Positions 1 to 8,566 of a stretch of DNA of 41,735 nt are shown here, in pieces. Position numbers and translations under genes: made by a program. The stretch is from Azohydromonas australica DSM 1124 (GTDB taxonomy: Bacteria; Pseudomonadota; Gammaproteobacteria; Burkholderiales; Burkholderiaceae_C), in contig NZ_AUMO01000075.1 of NCBI RefSeq assembly GCF_000430725.1, forward strand, positions 4,743-46,477, written 5' to 3'. The number at the start of each line of letters is the position of its first letter. Positions within the stretch are counted from its first letter, which is position 1. The notes beneath the pieces are model-generated. The model was given only the letters and a program-made list of their open reading frames with translations, had not been told where the DNA came from and did no database searches.

Positions 1-419
1 CCAGCCTGCACTACAGGCCGGATATAAGACTGCAGCCCTGCCTCCTGCTTCATCACTCGACAACGTTACTTGCGATCCGGGGGTCGCCCATATAACCTTC
101 CTTAGCCTGATGGCATCGGAACACTGGACTCAACATTGGCTGCGAATTGGGCACGGATGCCCCAAGTGATGCCGCTCTAGGACTTGCTGCACAGTTTAGA
201 AGTTGAGCGCCATGCGCGCACCAGCGCATTTATCTTCGTATTCCATTCGCCGATATTCAACGGGCGTTACGTCAAATAGCCTGCGTGTCGTAACGCTTGT
301 GGTGGACGATCCTCTCAGTTCCGGTAGTAATGTCTACTACCTTGCGCATGCTGATGCCAGTTCGAGTGGGACGTCAATTCGGTTACTCCAGATCGATCGA
401 CTGCACATGCAAATATTTT
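1..419. other. Stretch without a recognisable gene
   Basis: No frame here gives a protein I recognise. A 74-codon open frame at 203-427 on the plus strand has no family signature or convincing ribosome binding site and is probably chance. An AT-only inverted repeat (AAATATT at 411-417 and AATATTT at 426-432) overlaps the stop codon of the neighbouring minus-strand gene. It has no T-run behind it, so I do not call it a terminator. Confidence 0.5.
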
Positions 420-3400
420 TTAGATAATATTTAACTCAAGAACTTGGACGCCTCCGATAGCGTCACCGACAAAAATTTTCGTTTCGTCGTTTGAGACAAC
501 TGCAGCAGTGACAGTGGCATCAGAGGAGTAAATCGCTATTGGTTGATAGGACTCCAAGTCCCAAAGCCGTATTGTCCTATCCTCGGACCATGAAACTGCA
601 AAGCGCCCCTTATTTATAAGGCGCACACCATAAATTTTTCCATTATGGCCACAAAGCGTTTGTGGCTCTGCATTGGGTCGATCAAGCTCCCAGAGTTGCA
701 ATTTGCCATCTTGAGACCAAGATATTAGCCCTTTTCCTTTTTGCAGGATTCTTGCGCCGTAAACGGAGGACGTATGTCCTGTAAGCACCAAAGAGTTGTG
801 GGTTGAATCCTGTAGACTCCATAAGCGCAGCGTGCTGTCTTCTGACCATGACAATACTTTATGGCCACCAGTCCCATCGGGCAACAGCATTGCGCCGTTG
901 ATCGATCCTTTATGCCCTTCCAATATCTGAAGTTCAGTGCCGCCTAGCTCTATATTCCATAACCGTAATGTGCCATCAGCTGACCATGACAACATCCTTT
1001 TGTCGCAGGAGAACAATAGCGCGCCATTTACCGTGCTTTCATGCCCTCGAAGCACTTTCGGCTGTGTAATATGGGTGAAATCCCATATCCTTAAAGTAGA
1101 GTCTTCAGACCAGGATACTGCGCCTTGGCTTCCAGGTAGCATCAGGGCTCCATATACCGATTCGCTGTGCCCCTCCAAGACGCATGGTGCGGCATTGGGG
1201 TTCAACAAATCCCATAAGCGAAGTGTCCGGTCTTCAGACCAAGAAAGTACCTTACTCCTATCGGGTAGCACTACTGCACCAACGACTGCATTTTCATGCC
1301 CCGTAAAAACCACTGATTTAGCGTCTGGTAACGTCAAGTCCCATAATCTCAATGTTCCGTCCCATGAACATGACAATGCCTTATTAAGGTCATTCAAGAC
1401 TTCTACATCTTCAATGCCACTATTGTGGCCAGCCATAATTCTTGGCTCAGCATTGGGTTGATCCAAATCCCATAGGCAAAGTGTTTGGTCTATCGACCAA
1501 GAAATCACGTGTTGACTGCCTTTGACAGTAGCAACGCCTTGAACTTGGCCATTATATCTAGCCAACGTGGGTAATTCATAGAGAGGTTGCTCCAAGTCCC
1601 ATACTCTTATCATTGTGTCCACTGACCAAGAAATGGCTCGCTGCTCGCCGGGAAGTAATAACATGCCGCCAACTTCGTTCTCATGCGCGTGCAACACGCG
1701 CGACTCAACTTCCGGATGCTGTAAATCCCACAGTCGAAGTGTTCCATCCATTGATCGTGACAATGCTCGTCGTTCATTCGACAGCAATAGGACACCGTAA
1801 ATCGGCCCACTGTGCCCAGAAAACACTCGCGGATCGGCATCTGGTTTTGCAATATCCCATAACCGAAGCGTGCCATCTGCGGACCATGACAATATCTGTT
1901 CACCACCACCCAAAGCTAGCGCACCGTTGACCGTCCCTTGGTGCCCTTCGAAAACTAGAGATGCAGCTTCTTTCTCATCGAGTTGCCATAAACGTAATGT
2001 GCGATCTAGCGACCATGACAATGCTTGACTTCCACCAGGCATTATCAGAGCGCCGCACACACTACCTTTGTGTCCTTGGAAAACTCTCTCTTCGACCTTC
2101 AACTGCTGCGTGTCCCACAGACGCAATGTGCCATCACGTGAGCACGACAGAATGCGGTGACCATCTGGTAGTAACAGCACGTCATCAATGCTCCCTTCAT
2201 GACCAGACATTACTATAGGTTCAGCGTTGGGCTGTGTTAGGTCCCATAAGCGTAGCGTACGATCCCAAGACCAAGATACTGCATAATGGCCATCTGATAA
2301 CAATAGTGCGCCATCGACTTGACTTTTATGCCCTTCCAATGAACAGCAAGGAAAACCCGGCCGGTCTAGGTCCCATAATCGCAATGTAAAGTCTCGTGAC
2401 CACGATAGAACTTGTTTTTTGTTTGGCAACAACAGTGCGCCTGCAACACTTCCCTTATGTCCTCGCAACACCTGGGGTTCGGACTTAGCTTCAGTAAGAC
2501 GCCATAGCCGTAATGTGCGGTCTTGAGACCAAGATATCAGTCCTTTTTCGTTATCAATCAAGAGGGCGCCATGGACACCATCCAGATGTCCAGACAGAAC
2601 TCTTGATTCAGATCCCGGCTGTTCCAAGTCGTATATTCGCAGGAAGCTGTCCCATGACCATGACAGGACCTGCTTTCCGTCGGACAATATTAATATGCCG
2701 TTTACTTCTTGTGTGTGTCCAGTGCAAACTTGAAGCAGCGCGGAGGGTGACTCAAGTGTAGAACGACAAGGGATCCATGCGTCATGTTGTCTAATATATT
2801 TATGGGCCACATTACTTAATGCGCTGATAGCTGCTTCCGCATGCCTTCCTAAGCGACCAAAAAGCTGTTGCGCTAGAGTTTCTGGATATTGTGCAATCAC
2901 GTGCCCTGATGCTGCAATTGCGCGGCCCACGAGTTTAGTTTCAGGCCTAGCAGCATAACGCTCGTAATCTCTTTGCATCGCACCGATATCGGCAACACAC
3001 TGGGCGTTTTTTTGCCGCATTTCGGACGCTAAGCGTGCCGAAATCCATTCAAAACTAAGTAAAACCTCGTAAAGCTCTTCACTGCGGTTGGCGGCCACTA
3101 AATGCATCGCTAAGTGACGCCATATATAAATTTCGTCTAACGGTAGCTGGGCCCACCCCTGTCCTTTCAGCGGCAAATTAAATGCATGCCTATATGCATC
3201 CAGCACCTGCGCGTGAAGCACTGACAGGTCATCACAGCGTAAGCGTAAGAAATCCCGCTGCAGGTCGTGCAACGTGATGCTTCTATTCGGCGCGTCACCT
3301 GCCAGGGAGAGGAGTGCTTTGCGCTCCAACCGAGCCAGCAGTTTCTCGGTGGCTGCTGCATTCAAACCACCGGTGTACTGCCACAGACGCGCCACCACCG

Positions 3401-4820
3401 GCTCGGCAATGGCTTCCTCCTCGGGGAACGCTGCGAGATCCAAGTAGCGCTCCTGCTCAGTGTCCGAAAGATGGTCAAAGCTGCGGCCCAGACTTACGTA
3501 GACGCTGGCGTACGGATGGTCTAGGAAATCGATCTGCCCTCGGCGCAACTGCTCAACCAGCGTGCACCAACTCACGCCGTCGGCCACCTGGGCTCCCGCC
3601 AATGCCAAGGCCAGCGGCAGACCACGGATGAGTTCGACCACCTGGCTGGCCGGCTTGGGCAGTTGCCCTACCGGGCAGCCACTCCAGCGCGCGAGCAACT
3701 CCTGCGCGGGTGCCAGCAAAAGGCGGTGCAGCGGATGAAGGCGAGCACCGACCTGGGTCAGGATCGATGCGTCGCGGGTGGTCACTAGGACACGACCTTG
3801 CGGACCTACCACATCGAACGGCTCGAAGTGCCGGGCGTCCCAGATGTCGTCCACCACGATCAGTACCCGGCGCTGCTCCAGAGCATCACGCAGTTGCTGT
3901 CGAGCCTTGGAAATCCCGGTTGCGGGCGCAACCGCGGACGTGAAGTGACGCAGCAGCTGGTTCTGCAGCGCCAGCACATCGGGCTGCTGGCCCAGGGCCA
4001 GCCAAGCGATGCCATCCGGGAAGGCAAGGCCAACCTCAGAGTCATGGCACAGCGCCTGGGCCATAACGCTTTTGCCCATGCCCCCCATGCCATGCAGGCC
4101 GAGCCCGGGCGCGGCACTCAACCCGTGAGTAATGTCCTGTCCATGGAGCAGCTGAGTACGAATGGCGTGCAGTTCGTCATCGCGCGCAACGAAATGCCGT
4201 GGCAGTGCAGGCACCTCGAACAGCCGGCGTTGCTGAGGGGCGTTGCCAAGCTGGGCCTGTACTGGCACGACCGGCACGCCTTGCCGGCCCGCTGGCGGGA
4301 GCACTGGTGGTGTTGCAGTAGTGGTCCCGGCTGCGCCGTAGGCCTTCTTCACGGCAACGGCTACTTCAACCAGCGTGCGCTCACGCCGCGTCTTGCTCAG
4401 CTCGTTCAGCGATATATGCAAGTCATGGGGAAATTGAAACCCCGCCAGCCCGTGCTCGAGCAGCAATTCCGGGTCGACGGGACCGATGAGCATGCACACC
4501 AATGTGATCCGACCAGCATGTGCATCGGCAATCAGGCGCGGCAACTCCTGCTGGCAGATGTACTCCGACGCAAAAAAGGAGTGGTTGACCAGCAGCACCG
4601 CTACACGGGTGCGCTCGATGGCGGCCAGGATACGGCTGTGCCACTGCTCACCTATCCGAATGTCGTGGTCCGACCAACCAACCAGAGATGCAGTGAGCCG
4701 GTAAGGCTCCAATGCACCTCGCACCAGCGACAGCCAGCGCTTTCCCTCAGCGTCGTGGCGATAGCTGAAGAAGACCAGATCGCGCTCGGGCGACCCGGAT
4801 GAAGCATTCACAGCGGACAT
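420..4820 (-). CDS. TIR / NB-ARC / WD40-repeat STAND protein (NLR-like defence sensor)
   Basis: 1466 residues. A TIR domain (about 14-160) starts with FFSYRHDAEG and has a glutamate in YICQQEL (E92), at the place of the catalytic Glu of NADase TIRs such as SARM1. A Pro-rich linker leads to an NB-ARC ATPase: Walker A GMGGMGKS (244-251), Walker B VLIVVDDIWD (319-328), sensor VLVTTRD (344-350) and GLPLA (400-404). After a helical region come 18 WD40 repeats (about 690-1466), 17 with the pattern SWSxDxTLRLWDL and the last one degenerate. Family knowledge: STAND ATPases with TIR effectors oligomerise on sensing a ligand and deplete NAD+ in abortive-infection immunity. Antiphage function is inferred here. 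The gene stands alone, with a possible promoter at 4963-4992. G+C drops from about 65-70% to about 50% near base 3300. The domain assignment is secure; the trigger is unknown. Confidence 0.93.
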   Translation of the reverse strand: MSAVNASSGSPERDLVFFSYRHDAEGKRWLSLVRGALEPYRLTASLVGWSDHDIRIGEQWHSRILAAIERTRVAVLLVNHSFFASEYICQQELPRLIADAHAGRITLVCMLIGPVDPELLLEHGLAGFQFPHDLHISLNELSKTRRERTLVEVAVAVKKAYGAAGTTTATPPVLPPAGRQGVPVVPVQAQLGNAPQQRRLFEVPALPRHFVARDDELHAIRTQLLHGQDITHGLSAAPGLGLHGMGGMGKSVMAQALCHDSEVGLAFPDGIAWLALGQQPDVLALQNQLLRHFTSAVAPATGISKARQQLRDALEQRRVLIVVDDIWDARHFEPFDVVGPQGRVLVTTRDASILTQVGARLHPLHRLLLAPAQELLARWSGCPVGQLPKPASQVVELIRGLPLALALAGAQVADGVSWCTLVEQLRRGQIDFLDHPYASVYVSLGRSFDHLSDTEQERYLDLAAFPEEEAIAEPVVARLWQYTGGLNAAATEKLLARLERKALLSLAGDAPNRSITLHDLQRDFLRLRCDDLSVLHAQVLDAYRHAFNLPLKGQGWAQLPLDEIYIWRHLAMHLVAANRSEELYEVLLSFEWISARLASEMRQKNAQCVADIGAMQRDYERYAARPETKLVGRAIAASGHVIAQYPETLAQQLFGRLGRHAEAAISALSNVAHKYIRQHDAWIPCRSTLESPSALLQVCTGHTQEVNGILILSDGKQVLSWSWDSFLRIYDLEQPGSESRVLSGHLDGVHGALLIDNEKGLISWSQDRTLRLWRLTEAKSEPQVLRGHKGSVAGALLLPNKKQVLSWSRDFTLRLWDLDRPGFPCCSLEGHKSQVDGALLLSDGHYAVSWSWDRTLRLWDLTQPNAEPIVMSGHEGSIDDVLLLPDGHRILSCSRDGTLRLWDTQQLKVEERVFQGHKGSVCGALIMPGGSQALSWSLDRTLRLWQLDEKEAASLVFEGHQGTVNGALALGGGEQILSWSADGTLRLWDIAKPDADPRVFSGHSGPIYGVLLLSNERRALSRSMDGTLRLWDLQHPEVESRVLHAHENEVGGMLLLPGEQRAISWSVDTMIRVWDLEQPLYELPTLARYNGQVQGVATVKGSQHVISWSIDQTLCLWDLDQPNAEPRIMAGHNSGIEDVEVLNDLNKALSCSWDGTLRLWDLTLPDAKSVVFTGHENAVVGAVVLPDRSKVLSWSEDRTLRLWDLLNPNAAPCVLEGHSESVYGALMLPGSQGAVSWSEDSTLRIWDFTHITQPKVLRGHESTVNGALLFSCDKRMLSWSADGTLRLWNIELGGTELQILEGHKGSINGAMLLPDGTGGHKVLSWSEDSTLRLWSLQDSTHNSLVLTGHTSSVYGARILQKGKGLISWSQDGKLQLWELDRPNAEPQTLCGHNGKIYGVRLINKGRFAVSWSEDRTIRLWDLESYQPIAIYSSDATVTAAVVSNDETKIFVGDAIGGVQVLELNII
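430..2745 (-). repeat. DNA array encoding 18 WD40 repeats
   Basis: Units of about 126-141 bp (roughly 43 codons) recur through the 3' half of the STAND gene. On the plus strand each carries a block like CATAANCGNANTGT followed by GACCATGA or GACCAAGA, which encodes the reverse of LRLWDL and SWSxD. One unit near 843-983 is about four codons longer. The copies have diverged but are still alike at DNA level, so the array may change length by recombination. Confidence 0.85.
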
Positions 4821-4962
4821 GGATGCTGGCCCGAACGCTAAACAACGCGTGGCGTGATAGGTGCTACGGTCTCATAGCTATTGGTATATGCCAAGGCCAA
4901 GAAGTCATCCGGGCAGGTTTCAGCAGATCTTAGCCAAAGCAACTTAACGCAGATAATCATTC

Positions 4963-4992
4963 ATAATCTTTTATAAGAAAATGCCGTGACAA
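4963..4992 (-). promoter_or_regulatory. Possible sigma-70 promoter of the STAND gene
   Basis: Read on the minus strand, TTGTCA (4987-4992, 5/6 match to the -35 consensus) is followed after 18 bp by GATTAT (4963-4968, 4/6 match to the -10 consensus). It lies in the only AT-rich patch upstream of the gene and would give a leader of about 135 bases. The rest of 4821-5148 shows no gene. This is motif evidence only. Confidence 0.35.
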
Positions 4993-5148
4993 ATGCTGCC
5001 TGCTGTCGGATCAGCTCACGCGTCTAACAGAGGCAAGCACTTGAAGCGCTTTGCCTCGCCCTGTTCGCCGGGCCGACGTGACTCTCAGTTGCCCCGGCGA
5101 CGAGATCGGCCCGCTGGTCCTTGTCGCGGTTCGGGCTGAGCCCGAGAC

Positions 5149-6411
5149 CTACCTGAACTGGAAAAGCGCAGTGCGCTCGATGCCATCGGCGAAGCGCAGG
5201 ACCAGCCTGCGGCACTGGCCGCTCCAATTGGAGGCGGTCTTCCAGAAGTAGGTGTAGAGGTCGGCGGCAGGGTCGTACCTCAGGCTGTTGTCGTCAACGT
5301 CCACGGCGTGCTCGATCTCGTCCGTCTTGGCGTCAGCACGGCACGGAACTGTCCTTGAGCGCGGGTAGTTGCCAGCGAAGATGTCCGAGCCCTGATTGCC
5401 TCCCAAGCTAAACCGCACGGGCACCGCCGCACCCGCCTCAAGCGTGTTGACAACTGGCGGTGCGTTCACCGGACCGCGCAAGCCACCGAATTCATAGCTG
5501 CTCTTGAGTGCCACCGTGAAGTGAGCCCCGGCAGCGACGCGCATCGCGTTGTGCAGTCCGACGGGAACGCTTGCCTGGCCTGTCTCATTCCAACCCCACG
5601 CGACTACCGTGCCGTCGCGCTTGAGCGCCACCGTGTGAAGGGTTCCGATGCTGATGGCTCGCACGTTGTTCAGCCCCGCGGGCACGGACGTCTGGCCTTG
5701 GCTGTTGTCGCCCCACGCCACCACGGTGCCGTCGACCTTGAGCGCCGCCGTGTACTTGTAACCGGCAGCGATGGCCTGTACACCGCTGAGTCCGACGGGT
5801 ACGGTTGTCTGGCCCTGGCTGTTGTCGCCCCAAGCCACCACCGTGCCGTCTTCCTTGAGCGCCACCGTATGCCCGTCCCCGGCAGCAATGGCTCGCACAT
5901 TGTTGAGACCGGCAGGGACGTCCGTTTGGCCCAGTCCGTTCCACCCCCACGCCACCACCGTACCGTCGCGCTTGAGCGCCACCGTGTGGAAGGTTCCACA
6001 ATCGACTGCCTTGACGCCGGTGAGCCCGGCAGGTACGTCGGAGGCTCCACCCCACACCACCACCGTGCCGTCGGTCTTGACCGCTGCCGTGTTGAAGAGA
6101 CCGGCGGCAACCGCCTTGACGCCAGTGAGCCCGGCGGGTACGTCCGTCTGGCCCGCATGGTTGTAACCCCAAGCGACGACCGTGCCGTCGCTCCTGAGCG
6201 CCACCGTGTGGAAGCCGCCCGCAGCAATGGCAACGACGTCGCTGAGCCCCGCAGGTACGTTCAACTGGCCGTCATCATTGTTGCCCCAGCCCACCACCGT
6301 GCCGGTTACGCCAGCTTGGGCGGGGCCCGGCACGGCGGCCAGCCATGGGCCGACGAGGATCAGAACCAGGGCGCGCAGGCGCGCGCGCGCGAATTCATGC
6401 GAGGTTTTCAT
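5149..6411 (-). CDS. Exported RCC1-repeat protein with C-terminal PxKF-like domain
   Basis: 420 residues. A signal peptide (about 1-33, ending in AQA) is followed by seven RCC1-type repeats of about 50 residues, each with a core like GTVVAWGxNxxGQTxVPAGL and HTVALKxDG. The third repeat is short and lacks the NxxGQ turn. RCC1 repeats form a seven-bladed propeller, so seven copies could close one. The last 90 residues (from VPVRFSLGG to FQFR) resemble the PxKF beta-domain found at the end of some bacterial surface or secreted proteins. The start is supported by AAGGAG at 6419-6424, seven bases upstream of ATG. It is exported by sequence, but its partner is unknown. The large plus-strand open frames opposite are produced by the repeats. 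Confidence 0.85.
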   Translation of the reverse strand: MKTSHEFARARLRALVLILVGPWLAAVPGPAQAGVTGTVVGWGNNDDGQLNVPAGLSDVVAIAAGGFHTVALRSDGTVVAWGYNHAGQTDVPAGLTGVKAVAAGLFNTAAVKTDGTVVVWGGASDVPAGLTGVKAVDCGTFHTVALKRDGTVVAWGWNGLGQTDVPAGLNNVRAIAAGDGHTVALKEDGTVVAWGDNSQGQTTVPVGLSGVQAIAAGYKYTAALKVDGTVVAWGDNSQGQTSVPAGLNNVRAISIGTLHTVALKRDGTVVAWGWNETGQASVPVGLHNAMRVAAGAHFTVALKSSYEFGGLRGPVNAPPVVNTLEAGAAVPVRFSLGGNQGSDIFAGNYPRSRTVPCRADAKTDEIEHAVDVDDNSLRYDPAADLYTYFWKTASNWSGQCRRLVLRFADGIERTALFQFR

Positions 6412-6745
6412 CGGGCGACTCCTTGCCCGTGACGGGCGTCGCCACTTTGCTCCGCTGCTGGCTCGCCATTTTGAGATCCATCAGCCGAGCAGCCGGCGGC
6501 GGCGCGCGCACCGGCCGAATCCACCCGGCCTGACCTCGCGCGCGCTGCGCGTTCAAGGGTGCTTCACATCACGCCGCATGCCGATTTTTCGAGCCCGCCG
6601 GGTGCCCATTGTTGTCCCAGGCCATGCACGACATGGTCCGCCTGGGTAGCCCTTCCCGGTGCAGTCCCTGGTCTCGGCAGTTGCAAATGCGATATCGGCA
6701 GCGGCGGCCATTGAGGCCTGTTATTCCCGATTCGACGCATGCAGA
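6412..6745. other. Gap between RCC1-protein gene and LysR gene
   Basis: About 330 bases hold the ribosome binding site and presumably the promoter of the RCC1-protein gene. I see no further gene or clear terminator in it. Confidence 0.5.
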
Positions 6746-7675
6746 TCACGGCGCCGGCAGTGAGCCAGCCGGGAGCAGCACCTCCCAGTAGGGCGGCGTG
6801 CCAAAGGCGTCCCTGAGGCACTGCACGAAAGCCCGCAGCTTGGCCGAGGCGCGCCGCCCTTCCGGATGTGCCACGTAGATGGTCTCCGCCGCGGCCTGCA
6901 AGCCCACGTCGATCACGTGCAGGGCGCCCGAGCGGATCGCATCGCCGGCGATGAAGGTGGGCAGCAACGCAATGCCCAGCCCTGCCACCGCCGCATCGCG
7001 CATGACATCGCCGTTGTTGACGCGCAAGCCCATGCCCGCACGTACAAGTTGCACACCCCGCGGACCCGTCAGGCGCCAATCCGCCACGCCGCGGTTGGCG
7101 TAGAAGATGCCGCGGTGGCGCTGCAGTTCCTCCAGCGAGCATGGCGTGCCGTGATGCTCCAGGTAGCCGGGTGCCGCCACCAGCAAGCGCCGGCTCGGTG
7201 CCAGCTCCCAGGCCACCAGGCGTGAGTCTTCCAGCGCCCCGTGGCGCACCACCGCGTCGAAACTGTCTGCAGCGGCATCCACGCGCCGGTCGTCGAGCTC
7301 CAGCGTCAGCTCCAGCTGCGGGTGCCGCTGCAGGAACGGATAGAGCGCCGGCCCGAGATGCAGGCGGCCGAAGGTGACCGGCGCCGAGACCCGCAAGGGG
7401 CCGGACAACGTGCCGCGCCGCTGGGCCATGTCGGCCGTGGCCTCCTCCACCTCGCGCACGATGCGCGCGGCCCGCTCCAGAAAGGCCATCCCGTCCTCGG
7501 TCAAGCTGAGCTTGCGCGTCGTGCGGTGCAGCAGCGGCGCGCCCAGCGTGCGCTCCACCTCGGCCAGCCGGTCGCTGACCACCGACTTCGACAGTCCCAG
7601 CCGCCGCGCCGCCGCGCTGGTGGAGCCGGACTCGGCCACCGCCACGAAGCTGGCGAGTCCATCGAGCTTCAGCAT
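6746..7675 (-). CDS. LysR-family transcriptional regulator
   Basis: 309 residues, the usual LTTR length. The N-terminal winged helix-turn-helix (about 1-60) includes FVAVAESGSTSAAARRLGLS and HRTTRKLSLTEDG. A linker helix and a periplasmic-binding-like effector domain (about 90-300) follow. It is divergently transcribed from an SDR and hydrolase pair with about 100 bp between start codons, the usual arrangement for an LTTR that controls its neighbours. The sequence is closest in style to the AaeR/DmlR-like group, which often controls oxidoreductase genes. The effector cannot be predicted. Confidence 0.93.
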   Translation of the reverse strand: MLKLDGLASFVAVAESGSTSAAARRLGLSKSVVSDRLAEVERTLGAPLLHRTTRKLSLTEDGMAFLERAARIVREVEEATADMAQRRGTLSGPLRVSAPVTFGRLHLGPALYPFLQRHPQLELTLELDDRRVDAAADSFDAVVRHGALEDSRLVAWELAPSRRLLVAAPGYLEHHGTPCSLEELQRHRGIFYANRGVADWRLTGPRGVQLVRAGMGLRVNNGDVMRDAAVAGLGIALLPTFIAGDAIRSGALHVIDVGLQAAAETIYVAHPEGRRASAKLRAFVQCLRDAFGTPPYWEVLLPAGSLPAP

Positions 7676-7779
7676 TGTTCGGACTTTCCGGAAAGCAGGT
7701 CCATCTCCCGCACTCTATTCCGAACGGTTTCGGCCGCCCACACTGCGCCGCACCCTTCAACGTGCTTCAGGAGATCACC
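7676..7779. promoter_or_regulatory. Divergent LysR/SDR regulatory region with two small palindromes
   Basis: The 104-bp gap contains a perfect palindrome TTTCCGGAAA at 7685-7694, ten bases from the LysR start, and an interrupted one, CCGAA-N4-TTCGG, at 7720-7733. Either could be part of an LTTR site (T-N11-A type). The SDR ribosome binding site CAGGAG follows at 7768-7773. Binding is inferred from position and symmetry. Confidence 0.4.
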
Positions 7780-8547
7780 ATGGGACGCCTGTCCGGAAAA
7801 GTTGCCCTCATCACCGGCGCCAGCGCAGGCATCGGCCGCGCCACGGCCCGGCTCTTCGCCGCCGAAGGCGCACACGTCGTCGTGGGCGCCCGACGCCGGG
7901 GCGAACTCGACGACCTGGCCGCGGAGATCCGCGCCGCGGGTGGCCAGGCGGCCGTCCTGGCCGGCGACGTGCGTTCGGAGGACTACGCCCGGGCGCTGGT
8001 GGCGCAGGCGGTGGAGCGCTTCGGCCGCCTGGACATCGCGTTCAACAACGCCGGCACGCTGGGCGAAGGCGGACCGAGCACCGCAGTGTCCGAGACGGGG
8101 TGGAGCGACACCCTGGCCATCAACCTCACCGGGGCCTTCCTGGGCGCCAAGCACCAGATCGCGCAAATGCTCCGGCAAGGCGGTGGCGGCTCGGTCATCT
8201 TCACGTCCACCTTCGTGGGCCACACCTTCGCCTTCCCGGGCATGGCGGCCTACGCCGCCAGCAAGTCCGGGCTGATCGGGCTGACCCAGGCACTGGCCGC
8301 CGAGTTCGGAGCGCAAGGCGTGCGCGTCAATGCCGTCCTGCCCGGTGCGGTGGACACCGACATGTACCGGAGCAACAACAACACGCCCGAGTCGCAGGCC
8401 TTCGTGACGCAGCTGCATGCGCTCAAGCGCGTCGCCAGGCCGGAGGAGCTGGCCCGCTCGGTCCTGTACCTGGCCTCGGACGACGCCGCGTTCGTCACCG
8501 GCACGGCATCGCTGGTGGACGGCGGCGTGTCCATCACCCGCACCTGA
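7780..8547 (+). CDS. Short-chain dehydrogenase/reductase (classical SDR)
   Basis: 255 residues, a typical classical SDR. The cofactor motif TGASAGIG lies at 12-19, NNAG at 89-92, and the active-site residues are S143, Y158 and K162 (YAASK). The segment after the first beta strands (VVGARRRGEL) carries arginines that favour NADP(H). The ATG at 7780 is chosen because CAGGAG sits seven bases upstream; the frame stays open further upstream but without family sequence. The C-terminal VDGGVSITRT is normal for the family. It is followed after 19 bases by an exported hydrolase and is probably controlled by the divergent LysR regulator. The substrate is unknown. Confidence 0.93.
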   Translation: MGRLSGKVALITGASAGIGRATARLFAAEGAHVVVGARRRGELDDLAAEIRAAGGQAAVLAGDVRSEDYARALVAQAVERFGRLDIAFNNAGTLGEGGPSTAVSETGWSDTLAINLTGAFLGAKHQIAQMLRQGGGGSVIFTSTFVGHTFAFPGMAAYAASKSGLIGLTQALAAEFGAQGVRVNAVLPGAVDTDMYRSNNNTPESQAFVTQLHALKRVARPEELARSVLYLASDDAAFVTGTASLVDGGVSITRT

Positions 8548-8566
8548 ACTGCAAGGCAAGCGCATC

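Noticed and set aside
203..427. 74-codon plus-strand frame at the left edge
   Set aside because: No family signature, no ribosome binding site and overlap with the STAND gene end.
411..432. AT-only inverted repeat at the end of the STAND gene
   Set aside because: Pure A/T stem with no T-run after it; too weak to call a terminator.
430..2745. Regular repeats as a possible CRISPR array or satellite
   Set aside because: The period of about 129 bp keeps one reading frame and encodes WD40 units; there are no short identical repeats with unique spacers.
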